This document shows positions 17,239 through 27,799 of a stretch of DNA of 64,000 bases, one piece after another; position 1 is the first letter of the stretch, and each line of letters starts with the position of its first letter. The position numbers and the translations under genes were made by a program. The notes beneath the pieces are model-generated. The model searched no databases. It was not told where the DNA came from and saw only the letters and a list, made by a program, of their open reading frames with translations. This stretch comes from Kitasatospora mediocidica KCTC 9733 (GTDB lineage: Bacteria; Actinomycetota; Actinomycetes; Streptomycetales; Streptomycetaceae), in the NCBI RefSeq assembly GCF_000744225.1, contig NZ_JQLN01000004.1, forward strand, positions 310,001 through 374,000, in the 5' to 3' direction.

Positions 17239-20200
17239 TCAGGGATTCGGGTTGTAGGTGTTGCTGCTCCAGATCGGACTGTTCGACGCGTTGTAGATCA
17301 CGAAGTTGCAGTCGTCCTGGACGGTCGCCCGCGCTCCCGACCCGTTGGTGCCGCTGGCCCAGAGCGGGTGGCTCTGGTCCGTGGGGTTGTTGTTGGTGAG
17401 GCTGTAGACCACCAGGTTGCCGTCGGCCTGGAAGGAGGCCCAGTTGCCGGTGCCGAAGGTGCTGGTGGACCAGAGTGCCTGGCCGGTGTTGCGGGAGTAC
17501 AGCACCAGGTTTCCGTCGAGCTGCATGCTCAGCCGGGTGTGGGCGGAGTAGGCGGTGTCGCCGGGGTGCAGCACGGCGCCGGGCGCGAAGTTCGGGTTCA
17601 CCGCCGCGTCCACCGGGCCAAGGTCGCTCGGGACCGCGAAGCCGGTCACCTTGCCGGTCGCGTCGGCCGTACCGGGCCAGACCAGCAGGTGGTGGTCCTT
17701 GGTGACGGCGTAGAGGTCCGCCACCTTGTCACCTGTGAGATCGCCGACCGAGCCGACGGTCGGATAGGTGGTGGGGTCGACGCCGCCGGTGCCCGCGATG
17801 TAGCCGGAGGCCGGGTCGTCCAGGGCCGAGTAGTTGGTGGTCCCGTCGGTGTTCTTGGTGAGGGGGTAGGCGTGCATGGTGCCGTCGATCCTGCTGCGGC
17901 TCCACAGGGTCGGCTGGTTGCCGCCGTTGGCCGGGCCGGGGCCGATCAGGTCGTACTGACTCCAGTCGGCGCCGGAGACCTGACGGTCCGTCGGCTTGAG
18001 CAGGCGTGCGTTGGTGGTGCCCGCCGGGAAGAGCCAGAGCTTGCCGCTGATCACAGCGAGCAGCGAGGTACGGCTCAGCAGGCTGACCGGGTTGCCCTGG
18101 GGGTCGGTGGAGGGCGTCAGGCCCTCGCCGTCGGGGCTGCCGAGGGCGAGGATCTGCGTGGTGGTGCTCCAGTCGTTGCCGCCGAAGTCGGTGGGGCAGG
18201 TGATGGTGACCCCGGTGTTGTCCTGGCAGGTCACGGTGCCGGGGGTGGCGCTTCCGGACTTGTAGAACGGGGATCGGACGCTGAAGTTGCCGTGGAGGTC
18301 GTTCTGGTAGAGGTACATCTGCGGGTCGCCCGCGGGGTGGGCGATCAGGTCGTCCATCCACTTGCCGCCGAGCAGCGAGCCCCGGTGGGTGATCTGGATG
18401 CCGTTCCAGCCGGTGCCGCCGACCGCGGCGGTGGGCGGCGAGGAGATCGTCGACGTGCCGGCGGGATCGATGCCCGGCTGGATCAGCCGCAGGTTGCCGT
18501 TCGAGTCGGGCAGCAGGATGTCCGGCTTGTTGTCACCGTTGACGTCGCCGAAGACCGGAGTGCTGCCCGGCTTCCACGGCGCGTAGTAGGTGTAGAAGAC
18601 CGGCTGGCTGTAGTTGCCGGCGTTGTCCTGGGCCTGCACGTAGAGCGTGTTGGTGCCCCAGCTGCCGGGGGTGTAGCTGTAGCCGGCCTTGCCGTTGGCG
18701 TCGGCCGCCAGGGTGCCCGCGTCGCCGCAGTGCCAGCCGGAGGTCGGCGAGGACGAGGTGCTGACCTTGAAGCAGGCCGGCCCGGAGGCGCTGCCGCCGG
18801 ACGGCGCCGGGTCGGTGGCGCTGAGGGTGAAGGTGCCCTGGTCGGAGCTGTACTTCGCCGGGGTCGGGTTCGCGGTGCCGGACGGCGGGAAGTCGGTGGA
18901 GCTGACGCTGGCCGTCGGCGGAGTCTTGTCGACGCGGAAGTAGCACCAGCTGGTCTCGGGGGAGCCGAGCCCCTGGTTGGCCGGGTCCGCGTCGTAGGCG
19001 TTGGAGGTCCAGCCGTACTGGTGGCCGTCCGTCAGTGAACCGACGTTGACACTGGCGACGTTGGAGGCACCCTGCCAGCCGCTGTCACCGGTCCAGCCGC
19101 CCTGGCTGTTGTTGTCGTCCCACATCCGGAAGGCCTGGTGCAGTGGGAGCCCGGCCGGCGACCAGTTGCTCGCGGTCAGCGAGATGTTCTGGTTGGCGCC
19201 GATCCAGCCCGCGTTGTCCCAGGGGTTGGTGCCGCCGCTGGTGCAGTCGAAGTGACTGTTGCTCGACGCGAAACCGGGCTGCGGGCTGATCCGCGGCCAC
19301 CAGGCGCTCGGCTGCAGGTCGTAGGTGGTGGTGATGTGCGGGTTGTTGGTGATGTGCTTGCGGTAGTACATGTTGGACTCGTCGTCGGGCGCGATGCCGA
19401 CCGTCCAGTTGCCCCAGTGGCCGGTTGCGGCCTGCTGCAGCTGCGCGGTGACGTCGAAGCTGATCGGTCCGGTGCCGGTGATCCAGGTCGAGCCGACCTT
19501 CGAGCAGCCGCCCATGGTGCTGCCGCCGTTGCAGGGCTGGTTGTTCCAGGTGGTGTTGCCGTCGATGGCGCCGGTCCAGTAGAGGCCGAGCGGCGTGCTG
19601 GTGCTCGGGGAGGAGGCGCTGCTGACGTTGGCGTAGAACGTCGACTTGTAGACGGTCGGCGGGGCCGGCGCTCCACCGGGCTGGGTGTAGATGGCCGCGT
19701 TGATGCCGAGCTGGAAGTACGCGCGTTCGCGGCCGTGGCCGGTGCAGTCGCTGTACCCGCAGTAGCCGGCGCCCAGGTCGCCGACCGCGTTGTAGTACTT
19801 GGTGTCGGGGTGGTACTCCTGCACCTGGGCCGAGGCCTGGTAGCCGCTGTCGGCACTGATCGTCGGGTCGAGGTACCAGGGACCGGTGCCCTTGCCGAAG
19901 GTGGCCGGGTCCGGGGTGAGGTCGATGCCGGTGCTGGTCGCCTTGATGCCGATCGGCGCCTCGCTGGCCTGGTCGCCCGGCGCCTGGGCGGTGGAGGCAC
20001 CGCTCGCTGCAGGGGCGGCGGGGGCTGCCATCGGCGACGGGTTGCGCAGTGCCCCCGCTCCGGGGGCGGCGGGCGCGGGCAGCGCCGAGTCCCACTGCAG
20101 CGGTGTGGGCGCCTGCAGCCGGACCCGGCCGGCGGCGTCCTTGAAGCCGATGTTGCCCGCCGCGTCGGCGTCGACACTCAGGCCCGAGGAGCTGACCGGG

Positions 20201-20901
20201 AAGTGCAGGTCCTTCAGCTGCGCACTGGCCGCCGCGGCGGCCGTACGCACCACGATGACATCGCGCCAGCCACCGGTGGGCAGCGCGGTGACCTGGAGGT
20301 CGACGTCGCTGAGCACGTTGACGTAGGTCGCCGTCGCGCCGTCGAGGCTCGGGGCGGGCAGGGCGAACGGGGCGGAGACCGCGAGCTTCTTGCCGTCAGC
20401 GGTGGTGAGCGTCGCGAGCGGGCCGGTGCCGCCGCCGGAGACGGTCAGGCCGAGCGGGGTAACCGCCGGGCTGAGCGTCCCGTCGGGGTTGCGGCGCAGC
20501 GTCGGGTCCAGGTCCACCCAGCCCGTGCCGCGCTGGGTGCGGACCGCCTGGGCGTGGGCGGTGGTGCTCAGCGTGCCGTCCGGATTGACCTGTGTCTGCG
20601 AGGTCTCGGTGGTCAGCGCGTCGACCACAACGGCCGTCCCGGTGGCCGCGGCCTTCGTCCGGGCGTCCAGCAGAGCCTGCTGAGCGGCGGTCACGGCCGG
20701 CTTCGCCCCGGGCGACTGGGCGGCGGGGACGGCCGCGGGGCCGAGGCCGGCCGGGTCGACGGTGACCGCCTGTGCGACGGGTGCCGCCAGCACGCCGAGG
20801 CTCAGCGCACCGCTGACCGCGAGGGATATCAGCGAGGCCGCCCGGACGGCTCTCGGGCGGCGAGCGTGGCCGCCGCGCCCGTTCAGTGTGTTTCTCGACA
20901 T
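17239..20901 (-). CDS. Secreted DNRLRE / FG-GAP / bulb-type lectin protein
   Basis: A 1220-aa extracellular protein. Residues 1 to about 44 form a signal peptide (Arg-rich, then ISLAVSGALSLGVLAAPVAQA). A DNRLRE-like beta module lies near residues 340-500 (GYSDCTGHGRERAYFQLGI and onward). Ig/Fn3-like and FG-GAP/VCBS-like propeller repeats follow (FGDVNGDNKPDILL; GDLTGDKVADLYAV). The end is a bulb-type (GNA-like) lectin domain, about 1105-1215, with three QxDxNxVxY-style mannose sites: QLDGNLVLY, QADGNLVVY and a degenerate QDDCNFVIY. It may bind glycans on neighbouring cells or the producer wall. The start at 20901 (MSRNTLNG) is chosen because the signal peptide follows directly. It is divergent from the second Rhs gene and convergent with the EF-G-like gene. 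Confidence 0.8.
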   Translation of the reverse strand: MSRNTLNGRGGHARRPRAVRAASLISLAVSGALSLGVLAAPVAQAVTVDPAGLGPAAVPAAQSPGAKPAVTAAQQALLDARTKAAATGTAVVVDALTTETSQTQVNPDGTLSTTAHAQAVRTQRGTGWVDLDPTLRRNPDGTLSPAVTPLGLTVSGGGTGPLATLTTADGKKLAVSAPFALPAPSLDGATATYVNVLSDVDLQVTALPTGGWRDVIVVRTAAAAASAQLKDLHFPVSSSGLSVDADAAGNIGFKDAAGRVRLQAPTPLQWDSALPAPAAPGAGALRNPSPMAAPAAPAASGASTAQAPGDQASEAPIGIKATSTGIDLTPDPATFGKGTGPWYLDPTISADSGYQASAQVQEYHPDTKYYNAVGDLGAGYCGYSDCTGHGRERAYFQLGINAAIYTQPGGAPAPPTVYKSTFYANVSSASSPSTSTPLGLYWTGAIDGNTTWNNQPCNGGSTMGGCSKVGSTWITGTGPISFDVTAQLQQAATGHWGNWTVGIAPDDESNMYYRKHITNNPHITTTYDLQPSAWWPRISPQPGFASSNSHFDCTSGGTNPWDNAGWIGANQNISLTASNWSPAGLPLHQAFRMWDDNNSQGGWTGDSGWQGASNVASVNVGSLTDGHQYGWTSNAYDADPANQGLGSPETSWCYFRVDKTPPTASVSSTDFPPSGTANPTPAKYSSDQGTFTLSATDPAPSGGSASGPACFKVSTSSSPTSGWHCGDAGTLAADANGKAGYSYTPGSWGTNTLYVQAQDNAGNYSQPVFYTYYAPWKPGSTPVFGDVNGDNKPDILLPDSNGNLRLIQPGIDPAGTSTISSPPTAAVGGTGWNGIQITHRGSLLGGKWMDDLIAHPAGDPQMYLYQNDLHGNFSVRSPFYKSGSATPGTVTCQDNTGVTITCPTDFGGNDWSTTTQILALGSPDGEGLTPSTDPQGNPVSLLSRTSLLAVISGKLWLFPAGTTNARLLKPTDRQVSGADWSQYDLIGPGPANGGNQPTLWSRSRIDGTMHAYPLTKNTDGTTNYSALDDPASGYIAGTGGVDPTTYPTVGSVGDLTGDKVADLYAVTKDHHLLVWPGTADATGKVTGFAVPSDLGPVDAAVNPNFAPGAVLHPGDTAYSAHTRLSMQLDGNLVLYSRNTGQALWSTSTFGTGNWASFQADGNLVVYSLTNNNPTDQSHPLWASGTNGSGARATVQDDCNFVIYNASNSPIWSSNTYNPNP

Positions 20902-20984
20902 GGTGCTGGGTTTTGTCCGTCCCGTTCTGGGCCGCCCCCTCGGGGGCATGCATTTCGCTCGGAACGATGAACGATTAAGTGTCG

Positions 20985-21025
20985 ATCGGTCAAGCCGCAC
21001 AACTTCATGTCCGAATATGACCGAT
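20985..21025. promoter_or_regulatory. Dyad in the divergent promoter region of lectin and second Rhs genes
   Basis: ATCGGTCA (20985-20992) and TGACCGAT (21018-21025) are inverted across a 25-base spacer, in the A+T-richest part of the 283-base gap between the two divergent genes. The site could coordinate both genes. No regulator is identified. Confidence 0.35.
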
Positions 21026-21184
21026 TGATCCCACATCTTATTCTGATGAATAGTTAGGTAACGAATTGAGTTCGCATGACGGTCCAGCTGGCGCCGTTCG
21101 CGCGATAAACCCTAAAGTCGCCTCGATCATGGCACCTCTTGTGTGCTTGTGAATGACATTGCATCAGATATCGGGGAGTTGTCC

Positions 21185-24100
21185 GTGAGGGCACAGCGCG
21201 ACGAAGCGCAATTCAGACCAGGGTCGGGCGGCAGAAAGCGGTGGGTGGGACTCACCGGAATCGCAGCCGTACTGATATCGCTGGTGGCGGCACCGCCCGC
21301 CGAAGGACTGGCGGCGCACCTGCCGCACGGGCGGGTCTGGTCCCCGCCCGGCACACCGCTGAACGCGGGTCAGAAATCGGTCAAGGGTCAGAACCTGACT
21401 CCCGGTCGTCCGAAGGCACCGGCCTTCCCGGTCCCCGGGGACTGGAAGCCCTCGGCCGTCCCACTGGTCGCCGGCTCGCAGACGGTCCGACTGACCGGTG
21501 ACGCCGTTCAGGCCGGCCAGCTGCCCGTCAAGGTCGCCGGGACCGCCGACCACTCCGCACAGTCGGTGCGGGTCGACGTCACCGCAGCGAACCAGGGCAC
21601 GGCCGCCGGCGTCAGCGGACCGATCGTCGCCCTGACCGACCCGGCGGGCACGGCGGGCATGGCGGGCACGGTGGGTGACCATGTGAAGGTGGCCCTGGAC
21701 CTCAAGGCCCTGCAGGCCGCGGGCTGGGCGGACCGGGCGCGCCTGGTCGCGCTGCCGGCCTGTGCGCTGACCACGCCGGACCTGGCTCAGTGTCGTCGGC
21801 AGACTCCGGTGGCCTCCTCCGTGGACCCGCGGAGCGACGTACTGACCGCCGAGGTCACACTGCCGGCCTCGTCGGCGCCGAACACCACCGCCGCCTCGCT
21901 GCCGGCCGGCAGCGGCCCGCACGTCGTGCAGGCCGGTCTCGTCCAGGCCGCCGCCAGTGCCGCCGCACCCATGGTGCTGGCTGCCGCGCCGTCCTCCGAC
22001 GGCGCGATGGGCGGATACTCCGCCACGCAGCTGTCCCCCTCGACGGCCTGGAGCGCCGGTTCCAACATCGGGGACTTCACCTACGCCTACCCGATCCAGA
22101 CGCCTCCGGCGCTGGACGGTACCGGCCCGACGGTCTCGCTCTCCTACGACTCCTCGGTCGTCGACGGCAAGACCTCGGCGCAGAACGCGCAGGCCTCCTG
22201 GGTCGGCGAGGGCTGGGACTACCAGCCCGGGTTCATCGAGCGGTCGTACCAGGGCTGCGACAAGGACGGCGTCACCGGTTCTGCGGACCGTTGCTGGGCC
22301 GGCCAGAACGCCACTCTCAGCCTCGGTGGCCACTCCGGTGCCCTGGTGCACGACGATGCGACCGGTGCGTGGCACCTGCAGGGCGATGACGGCTCCAAGG
22401 TCGAGCAGCTGACCGGCGCCGCGAACGAGGCTCACAACGGCGAGTTCTGGCGGGTGACCACCTCGGACGGAGTGCAGTACTACTTCGGCCAGAACCACCT
22501 GCCCGGCGGCAGCCACAGCGACCCGGCCACCAACTCGGTCGCCTACGAGCCGGTCTACTCGCCCAAGAGCGGCGACGACTGCTACAACTCGTCCACCGGC
22601 ACGGCCTCCTACTGCCAGGAGGGCTGGCGCTGGAACCTCGACTACGTCGTGGACCCGCACCAGAACCTGACCAGCTACAGCTACCAGCAGGACGTCAACT
22701 ACTACAACCGCGGCGGCGGCCAGAACAGCGGGAACGGCACGCCGACCGCGTACGTCCGCTCCACCGAGGTCAGCACGATCTCCTACGGTCAGCGCCTGCC
22801 CGAGCAGCTCACCGCGGGTGGCACCCTGAAGCCGGCCGCGCAGGTCGTTTTCACCACCGCCGAGCGCTGCACCCCCTCCGGCTCGGTCACCTGCACCACC
22901 GCGCAGCGCGTCAAGGCCAACCAGACCAACTGGCCGGACTCACCCCTCGACCAGGCCTGCGCCTCGTCGGGCGCCTGCACCGTCGACAACCCGACCTTCT
23001 GGTCGCCGCTGATGCTCTCCCAGATCAGCACCCAGGTCCTGGTCGGCACCTCGTACACCACCGTCGACTCGTGGACGCTCAAGCACACGTTCCCCGACCC
23101 GGGCGACGGCACCAAGCCCGCCCTGTGGCTCTCCTCGATCCAACGCACCGGCACCGACGGCCAGCCGGCCGTCTCGCTGCCCGCGGTGACCTTCACCGCG
23201 CGCGAGTTGGCGAACCGGGTGGACGGCCTGACGCCGGCCGAACCGGCGTTCTACCGTCCGCGCATCCAGCAGATCAGCACGGAGACCGGCGAACAGATCA
23301 ACGTGGTCTACGCCGCGGCCGAGTGCTCGCGGGTCGCCAACCACATGCCGTCCTCCGAGGACGCCAACACCATGGCCTGCATGCCGGTCAAGTGGTACCT
23401 CCCGGGCTCCAGCTCGCCCGATCCGGTCAGTGACTGGTTCAACAAGACCCTGGTCAGCACCGTCACCGAACAGGACGGGGTGATCGGCACGACGCCGACC
23501 AAGACCACCAGCTACGCCTACGGCGGCGGCGCCGCCTGGCACCGCGACGACAGCGACGTCACCGACCCCAAGACCCGTAGCTGGGACGAGTTCCGCGGCT
23601 ACCAGACGGTCACCACGACCATCGGCACCGGCAACGCGGGTGAGGCACCCAAGACCCAGAAGGTCGCCACCTACCTGCGCGGCATGAACGGGGACCACCA
23701 GGCGGACGGCACCACGAAGAGCGTCACCGTCTCCTTCGTCCCCTACCCGGGCGCGACAGCGGTGACCCGCGCGGACGACAGCTGGCTCACCGGCAGTGTG
23801 CTCGGCAGCCAGGGCTTCGACCAGGCCGGCGGCTCGATCCTCACCGCCTCGGCCACCGTGCCCTCCGGCGAGGTGGTCACGGCGACCCACAAGCAGTCCG
23901 GCGGTATGCCCGACCTGGTCGCCCGCTACGGCAGCACCAGCGCCACCGCCACCACCTCGCAGCGCCTCTCCGGCGGCTCCTGGCGTACGGTCACCACGGT
24001 CTCGACCTCCGACGCCACGCACGCGAACCGCCCGGTGTCGGTGGACGACAAGGGCGACGGCACCGCCGCCGCACCGGAGATCTGCACCACGACCAGCTAC

Positions 24101-27100
24101 GCGGTCGGCAGCAACCCGATGATGCTGACCCTGGCATCCGGCAAGCGCAGCATCGCGGGGGCGTGCGGGACCACCCCGAGCGCGTCCAACACCGTCTCCG
24201 ACACCCGGACCCTCTTCGACGGCCAGCCGTTCGGCCAGGCCGGGGCGGTCGCGGACGCGACCGGCACGCAAAGCCTCTCCTCGTACGACGGCGGCGGCAA
24301 CGCGCAGTACACCACCCTGAGCACCACCACCTTCGACTCCTACGGCCGGACGGTCACGACCGCCGGCGCGGACGGCGTGGTGTCCAGGACCGACCCGCAG
24401 CCGGCGACCGGCACCATCCCGACCCAGGTCAAGCTCACCGGTCCGATGGGCGCCTCCTGGGCCACCACCGCGACCTTCGATCCCGGCCGCGGTCTCCCGC
24501 TGGTCTCCACGGACGCCAACGGGCGCGCCACCACGCGGCAGTACGACGGTCTCGGCCGCGTCACGGCGGTGTGGAACCCGGACCGGGCGACCAACCTGTC
24601 GCCCGACCAGAAGTACTCCTACGCCGTGAACGGCACCACCGCCCCGTCGGTGGTCACCTCACAGGTCATCCGTGAGGACGGCAGCTACTCGACCAGGACC
24701 GAGCTGTACGACGGTCTCGGCCGCACCCGGCAGACCCAGACCACCACGCCCAGCGGCAGCGGCGGGCGTCTGATCACCGACAGCACGTACGACTCGCACG
24801 GCTGGCCGATCAAGACCTCGGCCCCGTACTACGACAGCGCCAACCTGCCCGGCAGCGCGATCTTCTCGGTGCCGGACTCGCAGGTGCCCGCGCAGACCTG
24901 GGTGACCTACGACGGCCTCGGCCGGGCGGTCTCCAGCGCGTTCATGTCCTACGCCCAGCAGCAGTGGGCCACCATCACCGCCTACCCGGGCGCCGACCGC
25001 ACGGACACGACGCCCGCGCAGGGCGGCACGCCCACCAGCACGCTCACCGACGCGCGCGGCCGCACCACCCAGCTGTGGCAGTACCGCGTCGGCTCGGCCA
25101 CCGGCACCTCCTCGGACGCCGATGTCACGAACTACGCGTACACCGCCGCGGGCCAGCCGCTGAGCCGGACCGACGCAGCGGGCAACACCTGGTCCTACAC
25201 CTACGACCTGCGCGGCCGGCAGACCTCGGCCACCGACCCGGACACCGGGACAACCAGCTCCACCTACGACGTCGACTCCCGGGTGGCCACCACCACCGAC
25301 TCCCGCAACAACACGCTCGCCTACAGCTACGACGTCCTGGGCCGTAAGACCGGGATGTACACGGGCAGCGTCGCCCCGGCGAACCAGCTCGTGGGCTGGA
25401 CCTACGACACCCTCGCCAAGGGTCAGCCGACCGCCTCGACCCGCTACGTGGGCGGCGCCACCGGCGCGGCGTACACCCAGGCGGTCACCGGCTACGACGC
25501 CATGTACCGCGCGCTCGGCAGCAGCGTCACGATCCCCTCCTCCGAGGGCGCGCTGGCCGGCACCTACACCACCAGCAACACCTACACCCCGGTGCTGGGT
25601 TCGCTGGACCACACCATCCTGCCCGCGATGGGCGGGCTTCCCGCCGAGGAGGTCGACTACCTCTACAGCAACACCGGCTCGCTGATCGCCTCGGGCGGCA
25701 ACAACAGCCTGGTCACCGACGTCCAGTACGACGCGCTGGGCCGGGCGACCCGTACCACCGTGGGCGACTACGGCACCCAGGTGGTCTCCACCCAGCAGTA
25801 CGACTGGGCGACCGGACACGTCGTCAACTCCTTCCTGGACCGCCAGACCGGCACCACCTCGCTGGACCAGACCGGCTACACCTACAACCCGGCCGGCCGC
25901 GTCACCTCGGTCACCGACCTGCAGAACGCCTCGGCGACCGACACCCAGTGCTACACGTACGACTACCTGGGCCGGCTCACCACCGCCTGGACCGACACCG
26001 CCGGCACGACCACCAAGCCGGCGCCCTCCGTCCCCGGCATCGGCACCTGCAACAACGCCACCGGCCCGGGCAGCACGGCGGGCAAGCCCACCGTGGGCGG
26101 CCCGGCACCGTACTGGCAGAGCTACAGCTACGACGCGAGCGGCAACCGAACCGGCCTGGTGCAGCACGACGTCACCGGCAACACCGCCAATGACTCCACC
26201 ACCACCCAGACCTTCGGCACGGGCGCCAACCCCGCCCAGGGCACCACCGGCGGCCCGCACGGGCTGCTGACGTCCTCGACAAAGTCCGCGAGCGGCACCG
26301 CCGGCAGCACCTACACCTACGACGCCGGGGGCAACACCACCGGCGTCACCGACGCCACCGGCACCACCACCCTGACCTGGAACGGCGAGGACAGGCTGGC
26401 CTCGACCGCCAAGCCGGGATCGGCGACCTCCTACCTCTACGACGCCGACGGCAAGCAGCTCATCCGCCGCGACCCGGGCCGGACCACGGTCAGCCTGGGC
26501 GCCGACGAACTCACCCTGAACACCGCCGACAACTCGCTGACCGACGTGCGCTACTACGGTTCGCCCGGCGGCATCACGATCACCCGGGTCACCACCCCCA
26601 CCGGCGGCGGCCAGCTCGTCTACCAGGCCGCCGACCCGCACGGCACCGGCAGCGTCCAGATCACCACGGACGCCTCGCAGAGCGTCACCCGGCGACCGAC
26701 CGACCCGTTCGGCAACGCCCGCGGCACCCAGCCCGGCGCAGGCGCCTGGGCCGGCGACAAGGGATTCATCGGCGGCACCGCGGACGTCGCCACCGGCCTG
26801 ACCAACATCGGTGCCCGTGAGTACGACCCGGTCCACGGCCGATTCCTCAGCCCGGACCCGCTCATCAACCCCACCGACCCCCAGCAGTGGAACCCGTACG
26901 CCTACAGCACCAACGATCCGGTCAACCTCAGCGACCCCAGCGGACTGATCCCCCTCGGCCCAACCGACGGCGGCACCAGCGAGGACTACCAGTGGTCCCT
27001 CGGGCGCACCGACCAGGGGTCCTCGGTCTACCAGGCGGGAAGCCAGTACGTCAGTGACCCGGCCGGCGGCTGGGCCTGGAAGGACGTCAGGCACGTCGGC

Positions 27101-27799
27101 GGCTACGCCGGAATCCCGACCGGCACCATTACCCAGTACATTCCGTCGACGCGCGGATACGAGTCCGGCGAATATCGCGGCACCGTTCTCCAGGCCCACC
27201 ACGACAGCGTCGACAAGTGGTTCGCCAAACACCCCGGGCTGACGCAGTGGCTCACCAATGACGTCAACACGCTGGCCACCGTCCTCGTCACGCACCTGGA
27301 GGTCCCGGAAGCCGACGCCAGACCGGCGGCGGGCGCCGCGACGGCCGCCAGGTCCGCGTCCTCGGAGGCGGACAAGTACCTCTACAACATGGTGGACAAT
27401 CCGGGTCCGCTGGCGGAGATATCCGAGTCCGCGACCGCCGCTTTCGCGGGTGGACGATACAATGTCCGTGTTCTCACGCAGGACACGATTCTCTATCGGG
27501 GCGGCGTCGGCGGTCCCGGCAAGGAGTTCGGCAGCTGGTACACCGCCGAGCCCCCGGCATCGGTGGCCAACGTGAGAATCGACACCGCGGTGAAGCCGCA
27601 CTGGTTCGACCTCAGCGGAGGCTGGACCGGCAGTTCACCGATCGACACGGTGTACTCGATCAAGTTCCCCGCCGGGACCGAGATCTTCGAAGGTCCCGTG
27701 GCAAACCAGGGAGGCGTCTACGTGGGCGGAGTCCAGCAGATCTTCATTCAGAACTCCTGGAACAAGGGCACGATCATCGGATCGACGAGTCTGGGATGA
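21185..27799 (+). CDS. Secreted Rhs/TcB-like polymorphic toxin with an ART/NADase-like tail
   Basis: A 2204-aa exported protein. GTG at 21185 follows GGGGAG by 6 bases, and residues 17-40 (KRWVGLTGIAAVLISLVAAPPAEG) form a signal sequence. An SpvB/TcB-like N-terminal region (YSATQLSPSTAW, LDGTGPTVSLSYDSSVVDG) is followed by YD repeats to the Rhs core end (REYDPVHGRFLSPDPL, NPYAYSTNDPVNLSDPSG, about residue 1920). The tail of about 284 residues is the presumed toxin. Its end contains ILYRGG (R2105), GSWYT (S2117) and GGVQQ (Q2184/Q2185), an order reminiscent of ADP-ribosyltransferase or TNT-type NAD-glycohydrolase folds; this is tentative. There is no HINT domain. The stop overlaps the next gene by ATGA. 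Confidence 0.85.
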   Translation: MRAQRDEAQFRPGSGGRKRWVGLTGIAAVLISLVAAPPAEGLAAHLPHGRVWSPPGTPLNAGQKSVKGQNLTPGRPKAPAFPVPGDWKPSAVPLVAGSQTVRLTGDAVQAGQLPVKVAGTADHSAQSVRVDVTAANQGTAAGVSGPIVALTDPAGTAGMAGTVGDHVKVALDLKALQAAGWADRARLVALPACALTTPDLAQCRRQTPVASSVDPRSDVLTAEVTLPASSAPNTTAASLPAGSGPHVVQAGLVQAAASAAAPMVLAAAPSSDGAMGGYSATQLSPSTAWSAGSNIGDFTYAYPIQTPPALDGTGPTVSLSYDSSVVDGKTSAQNAQASWVGEGWDYQPGFIERSYQGCDKDGVTGSADRCWAGQNATLSLGGHSGALVHDDATGAWHLQGDDGSKVEQLTGAANEAHNGEFWRVTTSDGVQYYFGQNHLPGGSHSDPATNSVAYEPVYSPKSGDDCYNSSTGTASYCQEGWRWNLDYVVDPHQNLTSYSYQQDVNYYNRGGGQNSGNGTPTAYVRSTEVSTISYGQRLPEQLTAGGTLKPAAQVVFTTAERCTPSGSVTCTTAQRVKANQTNWPDSPLDQACASSGACTVDNPTFWSPLMLSQISTQVLVGTSYTTVDSWTLKHTFPDPGDGTKPALWLSSIQRTGTDGQPAVSLPAVTFTARELANRVDGLTPAEPAFYRPRIQQISTETGEQINVVYAAAECSRVANHMPSSEDANTMACMPVKWYLPGSSSPDPVSDWFNKTLVSTVTEQDGVIGTTPTKTTSYAYGGGAAWHRDDSDVTDPKTRSWDEFRGYQTVTTTIGTGNAGEAPKTQKVATYLRGMNGDHQADGTTKSVTVSFVPYPGATAVTRADDSWLTGSVLGSQGFDQAGGSILTASATVPSGEVVTATHKQSGGMPDLVARYGSTSATATTSQRLSGGSWRTVTTVSTSDATHANRPVSVDDKGDGTAAAPEICTTTSYAVGSNPMMLTLASGKRSIAGACGTTPSASNTVSDTRTLFDGQPFGQAGAVADATGTQSLSSYDGGGNAQYTTLSTTTFDSYGRTVTTAGADGVVSRTDPQPATGTIPTQVKLTGPMGASWATTATFDPGRGLPLVSTDANGRATTRQYDGLGRVTAVWNPDRATNLSPDQKYSYAVNGTTAPSVVTSQVIREDGSYSTRTELYDGLGRTRQTQTTTPSGSGGRLITDSTYDSHGWPIKTSAPYYDSANLPGSAIFSVPDSQVPAQTWVTYDGLGRAVSSAFMSYAQQQWATITAYPGADRTDTTPAQGGTPTSTLTDARGRTTQLWQYRVGSATGTSSDADVTNYAYTAAGQPLSRTDAAGNTWSYTYDLRGRQTSATDPDTGTTSSTYDVDSRVATTTDSRNNTLAYSYDVLGRKTGMYTGSVAPANQLVGWTYDTLAKGQPTASTRYVGGATGAAYTQAVTGYDAMYRALGSSVTIPSSEGALAGTYTTSNTYTPVLGSLDHTILPAMGGLPAEEVDYLYSNTGSLIASGGNNSLVTDVQYDALGRATRTTVGDYGTQVVSTQQYDWATGHVVNSFLDRQTGTTSLDQTGYTYNPAGRVTSVTDLQNASATDTQCYTYDYLGRLTTAWTDTAGTTTKPAPSVPGIGTCNNATGPGSTAGKPTVGGPAPYWQSYSYDASGNRTGLVQHDVTGNTANDSTTTQTFGTGANPAQGTTGGPHGLLTSSTKSASGTAGSTYTYDAGGNTTGVTDATGTTTLTWNGEDRLASTAKPGSATSYLYDADGKQLIRRDPGRTTVSLGADELTLNTADNSLTDVRYYGSPGGITITRVTTPTGGGQLVYQAADPHGTGSVQITTDASQSVTRRPTDPFGNARGTQPGAGAWAGDKGFIGGTADVATGLTNIGAREYDPVHGRFLSPDPLINPTDPQQWNPYAYSTNDPVNLSDPSGLIPLGPTDGGTSEDYQWSLGRTDQGSSVYQAGSQYVSDPAGGWAWKDVRHVGGYAGIPTGTITQYIPSTRGYESGEYRGTVLQAHHDSVDKWFAKHPGLTQWLTNDVNTLATVLVTHLEVPEADARPAAGAATAARSASSEADKYLYNMVDNPGPLAEISESATAAFAGGRYNVRVLTQDTILYRGGVGGPGKEFGSWYTAEPPASVANVRIDTAVKPHWFDLSGGWTGSSPIDTVYSIKFPAGTEIFEGPVANQGGVYVGGVQQIFIQNSWNKGTIIGSTSLG
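24270..26900 (+). repeat. YD-repeat coding tract of the second Rhs protein
   Basis: Recurring Y-x-Y-D-x-x-G-R/N coding units run up to the Rhs core signature. They resemble the tract in the first Rhs gene about 13-20 kb away in the same orientation, so recombination between the two could in principle exchange tips or delete the interval. Confidence 0.75.
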
